Shown here: in pieces, positions 1 through 10,400 of the stretch
How positions within the stretch are numbered: the first letter of the stretch is position 1
Layout of the letters: the number at the start of each line of letters is the position of its first letter
Source: Candidatus Omnitrophota bacterium
Lineage (GTDB): Bacteria; Omnitrophota; Gorgyraeia; DAOVKU01
DNA: 34,276 nt
Direction of reading: 5' to 3'
Assembly: GCA_030631665.1 (NCBI GenBank)
Contig: DAOVKU010000004.1
Coordinates: 1-34,276 of the forward strand
Notes under the pieces: generated by a model
Seen by the model: only the letters and a program-made list of their open reading frames with translations
Databases searched by the model: none
Told to the model about the DNA's origin: nothing
Program-made: the position numbers and the translations under genes

Positions 1-483
1 ATGAAGAGAGTGCCCGAAGGCAGGGGAATAATATCAACTTATCTTGGTGCGGACGGAAGAGAAGGTGATTTATTGATTTTACCGGGCGGGGGTTCGGCAA
101 TGCCGCCAACTCATAAAACTATAGATGAAAAACAGCATTTTATACATATGAAAGGAAATGAGCTTTTTAAAACAGCAGTTAAAAAAATGGCTGGTGCAGC
201 CGCTAAAGCCCTTAAGCAAATTGGAATGAAACCTAGTGATGTCGATTGTCTTGTGCCGCATCAGGCCAATGTGCGTATTATTAGGGCTGCAGCTCGTCGG
301 CTGGGAATACCCGAAGAAAAGGTTTATTTGAATATTGATAGATATGGTAATATGTCGAGTGCGTCTTCGGCCGTAGCTCTTTATGATGCTTACAAAGATG
401 GTAAGATAAAAAAAGGTTCAATAGTTGTTATGACAGCTTTTGGAGGAGGTCTTACCTGGGGTTCCTGCGTTATAAAATGGTAA
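1..483 (+). CDS. fabH: 3-oxoacyl-ACP synthase III (KAS III), C-terminal part; 5' end outside the window
   Basis: Translation has KAS III catalytic His/Asn contexts (VPHQANVRI, NIDRYGNMSSAS) and GGGLTWGSCVIKW C-terminus; followed by fabD/fabG/acpP/fabF. Confidence 0.93.
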   Translation: MKRVPEGRGIISTYLGADGREGDLLILPGGGSAMPPTHKTIDEKQHFIHMKGNELFKTAVKKMAGAAAKALKQIGMKPSDVDCLVPHQANVRIIRAAARRLGIPEEKVYLNIDRYGNMSSASSAVALYDAYKDGKIKKGSIVVMTAFGGGLTWGSCVIKW

Positions 484-1388
484 AAATTGCTTTTCTTTTT
501 CCGGGCCAGGGTGCTCAATATGTAGGCATGGGGAGGGATATTTACCGTAAATATAAGACCGGACGCCGGATTTTTGAAGAAGCACAAGCTTCGTTAGATT
601 TTGATTTAATTAAAGTTTGCTTTGAAGGCCCACCGGAGAAACTATCCAGAACTGATATTAGTCAACCCGCTATTCTAACTACCAGCATTGCTCTCCTGAG
701 AGTTTTTCAAGAATTGAATCCGCATATTAGTCCTGAGGTTCTGGCCGGTTTGAGTTTAGGAGAATATTCGGCTTTGGTTGCCTCAGGCAGTCTTGATTTT
801 AAAGAGGCCGTTAAGCTGGTTAGAAAAAGGGGCCAGTTTATGGAAGAAGCTTCTTTGAGACATCCCGGCAAAATGCTATCTATAATCGGCCTGGCACCGG
901 AAAAAATAGAAGAAATTTGCAAAGTTTCCAAAACAGAAATAGCCAATTTAAATTGTCCTGGTCAAATTGTTGTTTCAGGCAAAGAGGAAAATATAGATTT
1001 AGCAGCTAAGTTAGCCAGGGAAAAAGAAGCCAAAAGAGCTATTATTTTAGATGTCAGCGGCCCTTTTCATAGTTCTTTTATGGAAGAGGCCGCTTTATCT
1101 TTGAAAAAAGAATTGGAAAAGGTAGATATTTTACCTTCAAAAATAGCTGTGGTGAGCAATGTAGGCGCTGTGCGTGAAACCGAACCGGATAAAATTAAAA
1201 AAAATTTAGTATCCCAGGTTATCCATTCAGTCAAATGGCAGAATTCAATGGAACTTTTAATTAACGATGGCTTTAAGGAATTTTTTGAGATAGGCCCGGG
1301 AAAGGTTTTAAGGGGGCTCATGCGCAGAATCGATGCTTCTGCTTCTGTTATCAATATCGAGACTGAAAAAGATATGCTAAGTTTATGA
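477..1388 (+). CDS. fabD: malonyl CoA-ACP transacylase
   Basis: FLFPGQGAQYVGMG N-terminus, GLSLGEYSAL nucleophile elbow; fab operon context; overlaps fabH stop. Confidence 0.95.
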   Translation: MVKIAFLFPGQGAQYVGMGRDIYRKYKTGRRIFEEAQASLDFDLIKVCFEGPPEKLSRTDISQPAILTTSIALLRVFQELNPHISPEVLAGLSLGEYSALVASGSLDFKEAVKLVRKRGQFMEEASLRHPGKMLSIIGLAPEKIEEICKVSKTEIANLNCPGQIVVSGKEENIDLAAKLAREKEAKRAIILDVSGPFHSSFMEEAALSLKKELEKVDILPSKIAVVSNVGAVRETEPDKIKKNLVSQVIHSVKWQNSMELLINDGFKEFFEIGPGKVLRGLMRRIDASASVINIETEKDMLSL

Positions 1389-1453
1389 AAAATCATAGAA
1401 ATATTTTTAAAGTTATAATTTCTTAAATATGTGATTATTGGAGGAGATAAATT

Positions 1454-2203
1454 ATGCGTTCGAAAATGCTTGTTGGAAAGGTTGCTCTGATAACCGGAGG
1501 AGCAAGGGGGATTGGCAAAGAAATAGCACTTAGATTTGCCGAAGAGGGCTGTGCCGTCAATATCTGTGACATCTCCAGTGAGAATTTAAAGACAGTTAAA
1601 GAAGAAATAAAATCGCAAGGCGGAAAAGCCGAAGGATTTGTGGTTAATGTTGCTAATTTAAAAGAAGTTGAAAAAATGGTTGATATTATTCTTGACAAAT
1701 CAAAAAAAATTGATATACTTGTCAATAATGCTGGGATAACCAGAGACGCTCTTTTAATAAGAATGAGTGAGCAAGATTGGGATTTAGTTATAAGTGTTAA
1801 TTTGAAGGGAACATTTAATTGCTCCAAACTTGTCTCAAAGATTATGATGAAGCAACGAGGTGGCAAAATAATAAATGTTGCTTCCATCATTGGTTTGATG
1901 GGTAATGCGGGGCAGGCAAATTATTCAGCCAGCAAAGCCGGTGTTATAGGTATGACTAAATCTTTGGCAAAAGAATTAGGCTCCAGATGCATAAATGTAA
2001 ATGCCATTGCTCCCGGTTATATACAGACAGAGATGACAGCTAAGTTGTCTGAGGACGTGAAGAATAAGATGCTCCAAGAGATTCCCCTCAGGCGTTTTGG
2101 TTCAATTTCTGATGTTGCCGGTCTGGCTTTATTTTTGGCTGGCCCATCCTCTGATTATATAACTGGAGAAGTAATTACAGTAGATGGTGGTATGTTAATG
2201 TAA
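1454..2203 (+). CDS. fabG: 3-oxoacyl-ACP reductase (SDR family)
   Basis: TGGARGIG Rossmann motif, NNAG, YSASKAG catalytic motif, ITVDGGMLM C-terminus; ggagg RBS upstream. Confidence 0.95.
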   Translation: MRSKMLVGKVALITGGARGIGKEIALRFAEEGCAVNICDISSENLKTVKEEIKSQGGKAEGFVVNVANLKEVEKMVDIILDKSKKIDILVNNAGITRDALLIRMSEQDWDLVISVNLKGTFNCSKLVSKIMMKQRGGKIINVASIIGLMGNAGQANYSASKAGVIGMTKSLAKELGSRCINVNAIAPGYIQTEMTAKLSEDVKNKMLQEIPLRRFGSISDVAGLALFLAGPSSDYITGEVITVDGGMLM

Positions 2204-2211
2204 ATGAAACT

Positions 2212-2244
2212 CGAGTTTACGGAACTTCAGTGAACGTAAACTCG
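2212..2244. repeat. perfect 10-bp inverted repeat (CGAGTTTACG ... CGTAAACTCG), intergenic hairpin
   Basis: Arms 2212-2221 and 2235-2244 are exact reverse complements; located fabG-acpP. Confidence 0.7.
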
Positions 2245-2256
2245 TTAGTTGAACTT

Positions 2257-2273
2257 ATCCGCCTGAGGCGGAT
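2257..2273. repeat. dispersed palindromic element ATCCGCCTGAGGCGGAT
   Basis: Same core as palindromes at 14067, 18801 and 18868 in this window. Confidence 0.7.
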
Positions 2274-2346
2274 TTAATTCCGATAATAATTTATATTCAC
2301 TTCGTTCTATAAATTATATCGTCATTAAAAAAGGAGGAAGAAATAA

Positions 2347-2586
2347 ATGGCAGAAATAGTTGAAAAAGTTAAGCAAATTATCGCCGAACAATTAGGCGTG
2401 AAATTAGAAGAAATCAAACCCGAATCTTCATTTGTTGATGATTTAGGAGCAGATTCCCTTGATACTGTAGAATTGGTTATGGCACTGGAAGAGGAATTTA
2501 ATATAGAAATTCCTGATGAAGATGCTGAGAAGATGACCACTGTCACCGATGCTATTAAGTACATTGAGAAAAAAACTAAATCATAA
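2347..2586 (+). CDS. acpP: acyl carrier protein
   Basis: [21 protein letters not shown] phosphopantetheine site; ggaggaag RBS. Confidence 0.97.
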   Translation: MAEIVEKVKQIIAEQLGVKLEEIKPESSFVDDLGADSLDTVELVMALEEEFNIEIPDEDAEKMTTVTDAIKYIEKKTKS

Positions 2587-2604
2587 CCTAAATATAATCT
2601 AATT

Positions 2605-3846
2605 ATGAATGAGAGACGGGTGGTTGTTACTGGTGCTGGCGTGGTTTCTCCGGTTGGCAATACAAAGCAAGATTTTTGGAAGGCTCTTCTTGAAGGTAAA
2701 AGTGGTATTGACCGCTTGAAAAGTTTTGATTGTTCAAAATATCCCTCCCAGATAGCAGGTGAAGTAAAAAACTTTGATACAACTGATCTAATCCCTCCCA
2801 AGCAAGCAAGGCGTATGGATAAATTTGTCCAATATGCCGTAAGTTGCGCCTCTATGGCTTTAAAGGATTCAGGCCTAAATATAGAAAAGGAAGATCCTTA
2901 CCGTTTAGGCGTATTGGTAGGTTCAGGCATAGGGGGGTTAAGGGTTATTGAGCAAGAACATTCTGTTTTGCTCTCCAAGGGTCCGAACAGAGTTTCACCT
3001 TTTTTAATCCCCATGTTGATTGTAAATATGGCTTCTGGACAGATTGCTATATTTTTTGGCCTTAAAGGTCCCAACGCAACTGTGGCTACTGCTTGTGCGA
3101 GCGGAACTCATGCCATCGGAGATGCTTTTAGTATGATTAAATTAAATAGAGCTGATGTTATGGTAGCCGGCGGCACAGAGAGTTGCATTACTCCTTTGGG
3201 GCTGGCCGGTTTTTGTCAAATGAAGGCTCTTTCAACTAGAAACGATGAACCGCAGGCAGCCAGTCGTCCCTTTGACAAAGAACGAGATGGTTTTATAATG
3301 AGTGAAGGCTGTGGTATTGTTATTCTGGAAGAATTTTCTCATGCCATCAAAAGGAAAGCAAATATTTATGCCGAGCTTGTTGGTTACGGCACGAACTCAG
3401 ATGCTTATCATATTACTGCACCCGACCCTGAAGCCAACGGTCCGGCTATGGCTATGATTTGTGCCCTTAAGGATGCCAAGGTCAATTTGGAAGAAGTAGA
3501 TTATATAAATGCTCATGGGACATCCACACAGTTAAATGATAAAGTAGAAACTTTGGCTATAAAAAAGGTTTTTAAAAAATATGCCCGGAAAATAGCCATT
3601 AGCTCCATTAAATCCATGACCGGACACCTGTTGGGTGCTGCTGGTGGTGTTGAGTTTGTAGCTACCTCATTGGCTATAAAAGAAGGTATTATCCCGCCTA
3701 CTACAAATTACCAATATCCAGATCCCAATTGCGACTTAGATTATGTCCCCAATACCGCCAGAAAATTAGAGATTGAAGTTGCGCTTACCAATTCTCTTGG
3801 TTTTGGCGGCCACAATGCCATTTTAGTTTTAAAAAAATTTAAATGA
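2605..3846 (+). CDS. fabF: 3-oxoacyl-ACP synthase II
   Basis: VVVTGAGVVSPVG, TACASGTHAIG catalytic Cys, NAHGTST, NSLGFGGHNA. Confidence 0.96.
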   Translation: MNERRVVVTGAGVVSPVGNTKQDFWKALLEGKSGIDRLKSFDCSKYPSQIAGEVKNFDTTDLIPPKQARRMDKFVQYAVSCASMALKDSGLNIEKEDPYRLGVLVGSGIGGLRVIEQEHSVLLSKGPNRVSPFLIPMLIVNMASGQIAIFFGLKGPNATVATACASGTHAIGDAFSMIKLNRADVMVAGGTESCITPLGLAGFCQMKALSTRNDEPQAASRPFDKERDGFIMSEGCGIVILEEFSHAIKRKANIYAELVGYGTNSDAYHITAPDPEANGPAMAMICALKDAKVNLEEVDYINAHGTSTQLNDKVETLAIKKVFKKYARKIAISSIKSMTGHLLGAAGGVEFVATSLAIKEGIIPPTTNYQYPDPNCDLDYVPNTARKLEIEVALTNSLGFGGHNAILVLKKFK

Positions 3847-4055
3847 GTTCCGGATTTAAGAAAGGGAGTAAGACTTTTCGCTTTGTCCATAACCGGACTT
3901 GTCCACTTTCGGGGACTTCCTTTGGTCGCTTAGGTCGCTTGGAATTACAGTGTTAAGGAATGAAACAACGAAGTGTGAATATAAGTTTGTATATTTAAAT
4001 TTGACCCGCCTGAGACAGACAGTATTAAAATTTAGAATTTATTAGGGAGGTTATT

Positions 4056-5219
4056 ATGGATTATTTATTGACCGAAGAGCAGAAAATGGTGCGTGATTTA
4101 TGCCGTCAGATTACAGAAGAAAAAATTAGGCCGGTAGTTGGTGAGCTTGATAAGAAAAGAGAATTTCCGACTCAGATAATGAAAGTAATAGCTGACAGTG
4201 ACCTTTTCGGAATATATCTCCCGGAAGAATATGGAGGAACCGGCGGAGGTGTATTAGAGTTATGTATTGCCACCGAAGAGTTTTCTAAGGCTTGCGGTGG
4301 TATAGCGGTGTGCTATGCCGCCAGCGCTTTGGGCGCTATACCTATTTTATTGTTTGGAAATCAAGAACAGAAAAAAAAGTATTTGCCGCGCCTGGCTAGT
4401 GGAAAAAGTTTAGCGGCTTTCGGATTAACAGAGCCCGAAGCAGGAAGTGATGCCTCGGCTGTTAGCACTACTGCCAAAAAAGACGGTGATTACTATGTAT
4501 TAAATGGCACCAAACATTTTATTACCAACGGGGGTGTAGCTGATATTTATACCATTGTAACTATGACTGATAAGACAAAAGGTGCAAGAGGTTTTTCATG
4601 TTTTATCGTAGAAAAAGATACACCCGGTTTTACCTTTGGCAAAAAGGAAGAGAAAATGGGCATCAGGGCTTCTGTTACCACCGAACTTATTTTTAATGAG
4701 TGCAGGATTCCTAAGGAAAATCTGCTTGGCAAGGAGGGTATGGGATTTATAATTACCATGAAAACTTTTGACGTTTCGCGTCCGGGTGTCGCTGCGCAGG
4801 CAGTGGGCATTGCGCAGGGCGCGCTTGATTTAGCCGTTGAATATTCAAAAGAAAGAAAACAGTTCGGAAAAAGTATTTCCAGTTTTCAGGGTATTCAGTT
4901 TATGATAGCAGATATGGCCACGCAAGTAGAGGCTGCCAGGGCCCTTGTTTATTCAGTAGCCAGAATGGTGGATGCGGGTAATACCAAAGTAGCTAAGGAG
5001 TCAGCTATGGCTAAATTATTTGCAAGCGATACAGCTATGAGTGTTACCACAGATGCTGTTCAGATTTTCGGTGGTTATGGTTATATGAAAGACTATCCCA
5101 TAGAGAAATATATGAGAGACGCCAAGATAACGCAGATTTATGAGGGCACCAATCAGATTCAACGTAGTATTATTGCGCTCGGAGTTCTTAGGGAAGCCAA
5201 AGCAAAAAATAAAATTTAA
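4056..5219 (+). CDS. acyl-CoA dehydrogenase
   Basis: AFGLTEPEAGSDA, ERKQFGK, QIFGGYGYMKDYPIEKYMRDAKITQIYEGTNQIQR motifs. Confidence 0.95.
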   Translation: MDYLLTEEQKMVRDLCRQITEEKIRPVVGELDKKREFPTQIMKVIADSDLFGIYLPEEYGGTGGGVLELCIATEEFSKACGGIAVCYAASALGAIPILLFGNQEQKKKYLPRLASGKSLAAFGLTEPEAGSDASAVSTTAKKDGDYYVLNGTKHFITNGGVADIYTIVTMTDKTKGARGFSCFIVEKDTPGFTFGKKEEKMGIRASVTTELIFNECRIPKENLLGKEGMGFIITMKTFDVSRPGVAAQAVGIAQGALDLAVEYSKERKQFGKSISSFQGIQFMIADMATQVEAARALVYSVARMVDAGNTKVAKESAMAKLFASDTAMSVTTDAVQIFGGYGYMKDYPIEKYMRDAKITQIYEGTNQIQRSIIALGVLREAKAKNKI

Positions 5220-5277
5220 AAGGATTAAACCTGTGTTAGGTACATAGGAATTTTAGGCTACTTATTTCTAATCAATT

Positions 5278-6060
5278 ATGAATATTATTGTTTGCATTAA
5301 ACAGGTTCCCGAAACCACTGAGGTCAAGATAGATCCCGAGACAAATACTTTAATTAGGGAAGGGGTGGCCTCAATCATTAACCCTTTTGATACCTATGCT
5401 ATTGAGGAAGCATTAAGAATTAAAGAAAGGATAGCATCTAAAGTTATGGTCTTAAGTATGGGGCCGCCTCAGGCCGAAGAAGCACTTAGGCAGGCTATAG
5501 CTATGGGGGCAGATGAGGCTGTGTTGCTTTCTGACCGCAGTTTTGCCGGGGCAGATACATTGGCTACCAGTTACACTCTTTCCAAAGGTATTTCGAAGAT
5601 CGGTGAATATAATCTGATTATTTGTGGCAAACAAGCCACCGATGGCGATACAGCACAGGTTGGACCCGGCATTGCTGAACATCTCAATATTCCGTGCGCG
5701 ACTTTTGTAAAAAAAATAGAAAAAATAGAAACCGATAAAATTGTTGTTGAAAGCATGAGAGAAGAAGGTTGTGATGTAATTGAGATACCTTTGCCTTGTG
5801 TTATCACAGTTGTTAAAGAGATAAATGAGCCTCGCTTGCCTTCTTTTAAAGGAATGTTGCGGGCAAAAAAACAAGAGATAAAAATCTGGGGTAAATCCGA
5901 CATCGGAGCAGAGGAAGGTTGTATAGGCTTAGATGGTTCGCCGACTCAGGTAATAAAAATATTTACACCTCCTGCGAGAAAAGGCGGTTTAATTTTAGAA
6001 GGTTCAGCTAAAGAAGTAACAGAAAAAATAGTTTCTCTTCTTGAGAACGAAATAAAATAA
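5278..6060 (+). CDS. etfB: electron transfer flavoprotein beta subunit
   Basis: MNIIVCIKQVPET..., NPFDTYAIEEALRIKE, GKQATDGDTAQVGPGIAEHL. Confidence 0.94.
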   Translation: MNIIVCIKQVPETTEVKIDPETNTLIREGVASIINPFDTYAIEEALRIKERIASKVMVLSMGPPQAEEALRQAIAMGADEAVLLSDRSFAGADTLATSYTLSKGISKIGEYNLIICGKQATDGDTAQVGPGIAEHLNIPCATFVKKIEKIETDKIVVESMREEGCDVIEIPLPCVITVVKEINEPRLPSFKGMLRAKKQEIKIWGKSDIGAEEGCIGLDGSPTQVIKIFTPPARKGGLILEGSAKEVTEKIVSLLENEIK

Positions 6061-6067
6061 AAATCCT

Positions 6068-7282
6068 ATGGCTGAAGAACAAATCAGAATTTTAAAAGAT
6101 AAGTGCACTCTATGCAAGCTTTGTATTAAAGCCTGTCCCTATAATGCCATTTCAATGGTTGGGGGAGAAATAAGTATAGATCTAGATAAATGTACACTGT
6201 GCCGTGCCTGCTTGAGTGTGTGTAAATTTCAAGCCATAGAAATAAGCCAAAAATCTGGTTTCCCCTCTATTGTGAGAGTTGCTGAGGCGAGTGGCGTGTG
6301 GGTTTTTGCCGAGCAAAAAAAAGGAATAGTTCAACCAGTTGTTTTCGAATTATTATCAAAAGCCAGAGAACTGGCAGTTGATTGCCAAAGTGAAGTTTGT
6401 TGTGTTCTTTTGGGTGATAAGAGCATTAAGAGCCAGGCCCGGGTGCTTATTAAAAAAGGAGCAGATAAAGTTATTCTGGTAGAAAGTGAAAAATTAAGAA
6501 ATTATCAGGATGATAGTTATTCAAATATTTTAGAATATCTCATAAGAAAATATAAGCCGGAGATTATCCTCTGCGGGGCTACATCTATCGGGCGTTCGCT
6601 TATACCCAGAGTAGCGGTTAGAATCAGAACCGGTTTAACTGCCGATTGCACTGCTCTGGCCATGGATAAAAAGGAGAAGTTACTTTTGCAAACCCGGCCT
6701 GCTTTCGGTGGAAATATAATGGCAACTATTATTTGTCCACACCACCGGCCGCAAATGGCCACAGTCAGGCACAAAGTAATGAAGGAACTTTTATCAGAAG
6801 ATAATAGACATGGTCAAGTGATAGAAGAAGAAATGCCGGATGAACTTTTAAATAATCGCACCATATTAAGAGGGGTAATTGAAGAAGTTGAATCTACCCA
6901 AAATATAGCCGAAGCAGATATAATAATTTCTGGTGGAAGAGGTTTGCAGGGGAAAGAAAATTTTAGATTAATTGAAGACCTGGCCAAAACTTTGAATGCC
7001 GCCGTTGGTGCTTCTCGGGCCGCAGTTGATAGTGACTGGATATCTTATTCTCATCAGGTTGGACAGACCGGTCGAACAGTTTGTCCAAAGATTTATTTCG
7101 CCATCGGTATATCCGGGCAGATTCAGCATTTAATTGGCATGCAATCTTCCAAAATTATTATAGCTATCAACAAGGATCCCCACGCACCCATTTTTGAAAT
7201 TGCTACTTATTCCGTTATCGGAGACCTTTTTGAAATAGTTCCTATCTTAATCGCTGAATTTAAAAAAGTTTTAAATAAATAA
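6068..7282 (+). CDS. etfA: electron transfer flavoprotein alpha subunit with N-terminal 2x[4Fe-4S] ferredoxin domain
   Basis: Two Cys motifs CTLCKLCIKACP and CTLCRACLSVCK, followed by EtfA FAD-domain sequence (GRGL..., VGASRAAVDSDWISYSHQVGQTGRTVCPKIYFAIGISGQIQHLIGM). Confidence 0.93.
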   Translation: MAEEQIRILKDKCTLCKLCIKACPYNAISMVGGEISIDLDKCTLCRACLSVCKFQAIEISQKSGFPSIVRVAEASGVWVFAEQKKGIVQPVVFELLSKARELAVDCQSEVCCVLLGDKSIKSQARVLIKKGADKVILVESEKLRNYQDDSYSNILEYLIRKYKPEIILCGATSIGRSLIPRVAVRIRTGLTADCTALAMDKKEKLLLQTRPAFGGNIMATIICPHHRPQMATVRHKVMKELLSEDNRHGQVIEEEMPDELLNNRTILRGVIEEVESTQNIAEADIIISGGRGLQGKENFRLIEDLAKTLNAAVGASRAAVDSDWISYSHQVGQTGRTVCPKIYFAIGISGQIQHLIGMQSSKIIIAINKDPHAPIFEIATYSVIGDLFEIVPILIAEFKKVLNK

Positions 7283-7366
7283 ACCCTTTTTTAAAGACCT
7301 TCCACAAAAATTACACAACTTATTTAATCATCTTTAGTTAAGAGAATAAAAAAAGCTTTGGTATCC

Positions 7367-7395
7367 TTGACTTTTCTTTTATTTTCGTGTATACT
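7367..7395 (+). promoter_or_regulatory. sigma70-type promoter upstream of smc (TTGACT-17 nt-TATACT)
   Basis: -35 at 7367-7372, -10 at 7390-7395, 17-nt spacer. Confidence 0.65.
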
Positions 7396-7446
7396 TTTGT
7401 TACAAAGTCTTATAATATAAGTAGTAAAGAAAAGAAAGGGCTTTAA

Positions 7447-10400
7447 ATGAAGTTAAAAAAAATAGAACTGTTTGGCTTTAAATCATTTGCAGATAAAACC
7501 GAACTTTCCTTTGAAGCCGGTGTTACGACTATTGTGGGTCCCAACGGCGTTGGCAAATCGAATATAGCCGAAGCCATCAAATGGGTTTTAGGTGAGCAGA
7601 ATGCCAGGGAGCTGCGTGGGCTTAAAATGGAAGACGTGATATTTAATGGAACCCAAACTCGTCCGCCTCTAAATTTTTCTGAAGTTTCGCTTACTTTCCA
7701 GAATAAAGATAAAATTCTTCCCGTAGATTATGATGAGGTTGTTATTACCAGGCGCGTATTCCGGACAGGAGAAAGTCAATATTTATTAAATAAAACACCG
7801 GTTCGTCTTAAAGATATTAACGATCTTTTGATGGGTACAGGCATAGGTCTTGATTCATATTCCATAATTGGCCAGGGTAAAATCGATCTTATTTTAAGTT
7901 CAAAACCGGAAGATCGACGGTGTATCTTTGAAGAAGCCGCTGGTATCACAAAATATAAATCCAAGAAGAAAGAAGCGCTTAGAAAACTTCAACATACCGA
8001 AAACAATTTGTTGCGAGTTAATGATATCATCCAGGAAGTTTCCCGGCAGATTTCTTCCATTGAACGCCAAGTAAAAAAAGCTAAAAAGTATAAGGAGAAA
8101 TTTGAGCAATTAAAAGAAAAACAAATTAAAGTTAACTCTCACGACCTTAAAAAATTAAAGAATATATTAAACTCACATTTAGACGAAGACCAAAAATTCA
8201 AAGAAAACGAAAAATTATTCTTAGAGGAAATAAAAAAGGCTGAGCTTCTTCTTTTAGAAAGCAAGCAAAAGTTATCTGAAATTGACGAGAATTTAAATAC
8301 TTTATATTCAAAAAAAGTAAACATAAATGCTCAAATTGAAAGTGCCAGGCAGCAAGTTAGCCTTAATACCGAGCGCATAACTGAACTGCAGAGGAGAAAA
8401 GAAAATTCAGAAAAACAGATTCAGTCAACACAAATAAAGTTACAGGAATTAAAGGAACAAATCGCAAAGATCAGAGAGGAATTAGCTGCCTTAAAAGAAG
8501 ATAAATTAAATAAAGCTGAAGAAAAATCTCAAAAAGAGCAGTACCTTAAAGAAATCACTTGTGAAATCGAGAATGCAGAAAAAAATATTAAAAATTGCAA
8601 AGAGAATATTTTTGAGGTTTCAAGTTTAGAATCCAGAACCAAAAATGAGCTGGCGAAAATTTCTGCTGACGAAGTAAATATAAAAGCACGGCTTAAACGA
8701 ATAAGAATAGAAAAAGAAGAAGTTAGAGAAGAACTGGAGAAAACAAGAGAAAAACTTTCTCATTTTAGTACGGAAAAAGAGAAAACAAGTAATGAAATTT
8801 CTTCTTTAAAGAAGCAGGGAGAACAGGTTCTTGGTAACGCAAATTTAAGAAAGCAGGCTCTTCTGGAAATAAAGAATCGACTTGAACAGTTAAATCAAAA
8901 GTTCATTGCTTCTCAGTCAAAATTGGAATATCTAAATGACTTGAGGCGAAAATTTGAAGGCTATCAGAATGGCGTAAAATCAATACTCATAGCCAAAGAG
9001 CAAGCGAAGCTGCCGCAGGATGATATCTTTAGACCCATTGCCAGTTTGATAGAAGTCGAACGCGGTTTTGAGAAGGCTGTTGAGGTGGCTTTAGGCGAGA
9101 AGGCGCAAATTCTTGTTGTTCGCGATGAGTCAGCACTTAAAAAATGTATAGGTTATCTTAAGGCTGAAGTTAAGGGAGACGCCACTTTTATTTGCCTGGA
9201 TACGATTCCGGACATAAAAAGTTCTTCCGATTTTAACTTAAAACCATTACTAAATGTAGTTAGCTATAGTCCGGAATTTGAAAAGGCCATTGGTTTTTTG
9301 TTTGCTGATATTTACCTAGTGGAAAATTTAGAAACAGCGCTTAAAGTAAGACAAGAAGCGCGCAGTAAAAACTTTAAACTAGTTACAAGAAATGGTGATG
9401 TGGTGGAGAACAGTTTGGTTACTTGTGGGGTTCGTCAACTGCAGGAGAACTCTCTTATAGGCAGGGGAGTGAGAATAAAAATTTTAGAAGAAGATATTAG
9501 TAAATGTAACCATGAAAAGGAAAATATGGGAGTTGCGAAGCAGAAAGAAGAAGAAGAATTAGAAAATTTTGAAATTACCTTACAAGGACTTAATTTTACT
9601 ATTCAGCGGAAAGAGATTGATTTAGCCAACCTGTCTTCCGGGCTTAGCTCGATTGAGGAAGAAAAAAAGAGAATTGATGATGAGGCATCTTTATTGAATC
9701 TCGAAATTACAGAAACTGAAGAAGAAGAAATTAAATTAACTGCCAGCAAGCAACGATTAGAACAAGAGATTGAAGAGACAAATAAATCTTTCTTTGAATT
9801 AGAATCGACTATGACCTCTAAAGAAGATTTAATTAAGGTTAAAAAAGAGGAAAGAGAACAGTTATTAATAGATATTACTCAATTAAAAACAGAACTAACG
9901 GCACTTACAGATTTAGAAATTAATCAAAATCAGACTGTCAAGATGATAGAGGACGGCAGCAGCGAAGCATTAGCATTATTCAATACTCAAAAACAAGAAA
10001 TAGAAGACGCCGAAGTGCGATTAAAAAATTTAGAGCTGGATATTAGCAAGATAAAACAAAATATAGAAAAATTAGAAGAAGATTATCAATTAACATCCAG
10101 TGAATTTAAAAATGCCTCCGCGTTAAAGGAAAATCAACTTAAAAGCATCAATGAAGTAGAAACCATTAGTGCCGGTAAACAGGAAGAACTTGAGAAGATT
10201 AAGAATACAATGCATAATTCGCAGGTTAAAAGCACAGAATTAAATTATCAAATACAGAATTTAAAAGAGCGCATATTTGAAAATTACAAAATCAATCTTG
10301 AAGAAATAAAAAAAGAAATCGAAGATGATTTTGACTGCGAGCGGGCAAAAGAAGAAATTTCTCAGTTAAAGCAAAAATTGGATTCTATGGGTGCGGTTAA

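Noticed and set aside
1-483. ORF starting with ATG at base 1 as a complete gene
   Set aside because: Only the C-terminal half of FabH is present; the ATG is an internal Met codon at the window edge.
3846-4055. Intergenic oddities (GGTCGCTTAGGTCGCTT doublet; AACGAAGTGTGAATATAA resembling the reverse complement of 2289-2306)
   Set aside because: Too short and imperfect to call a repeat family or regulatory element.
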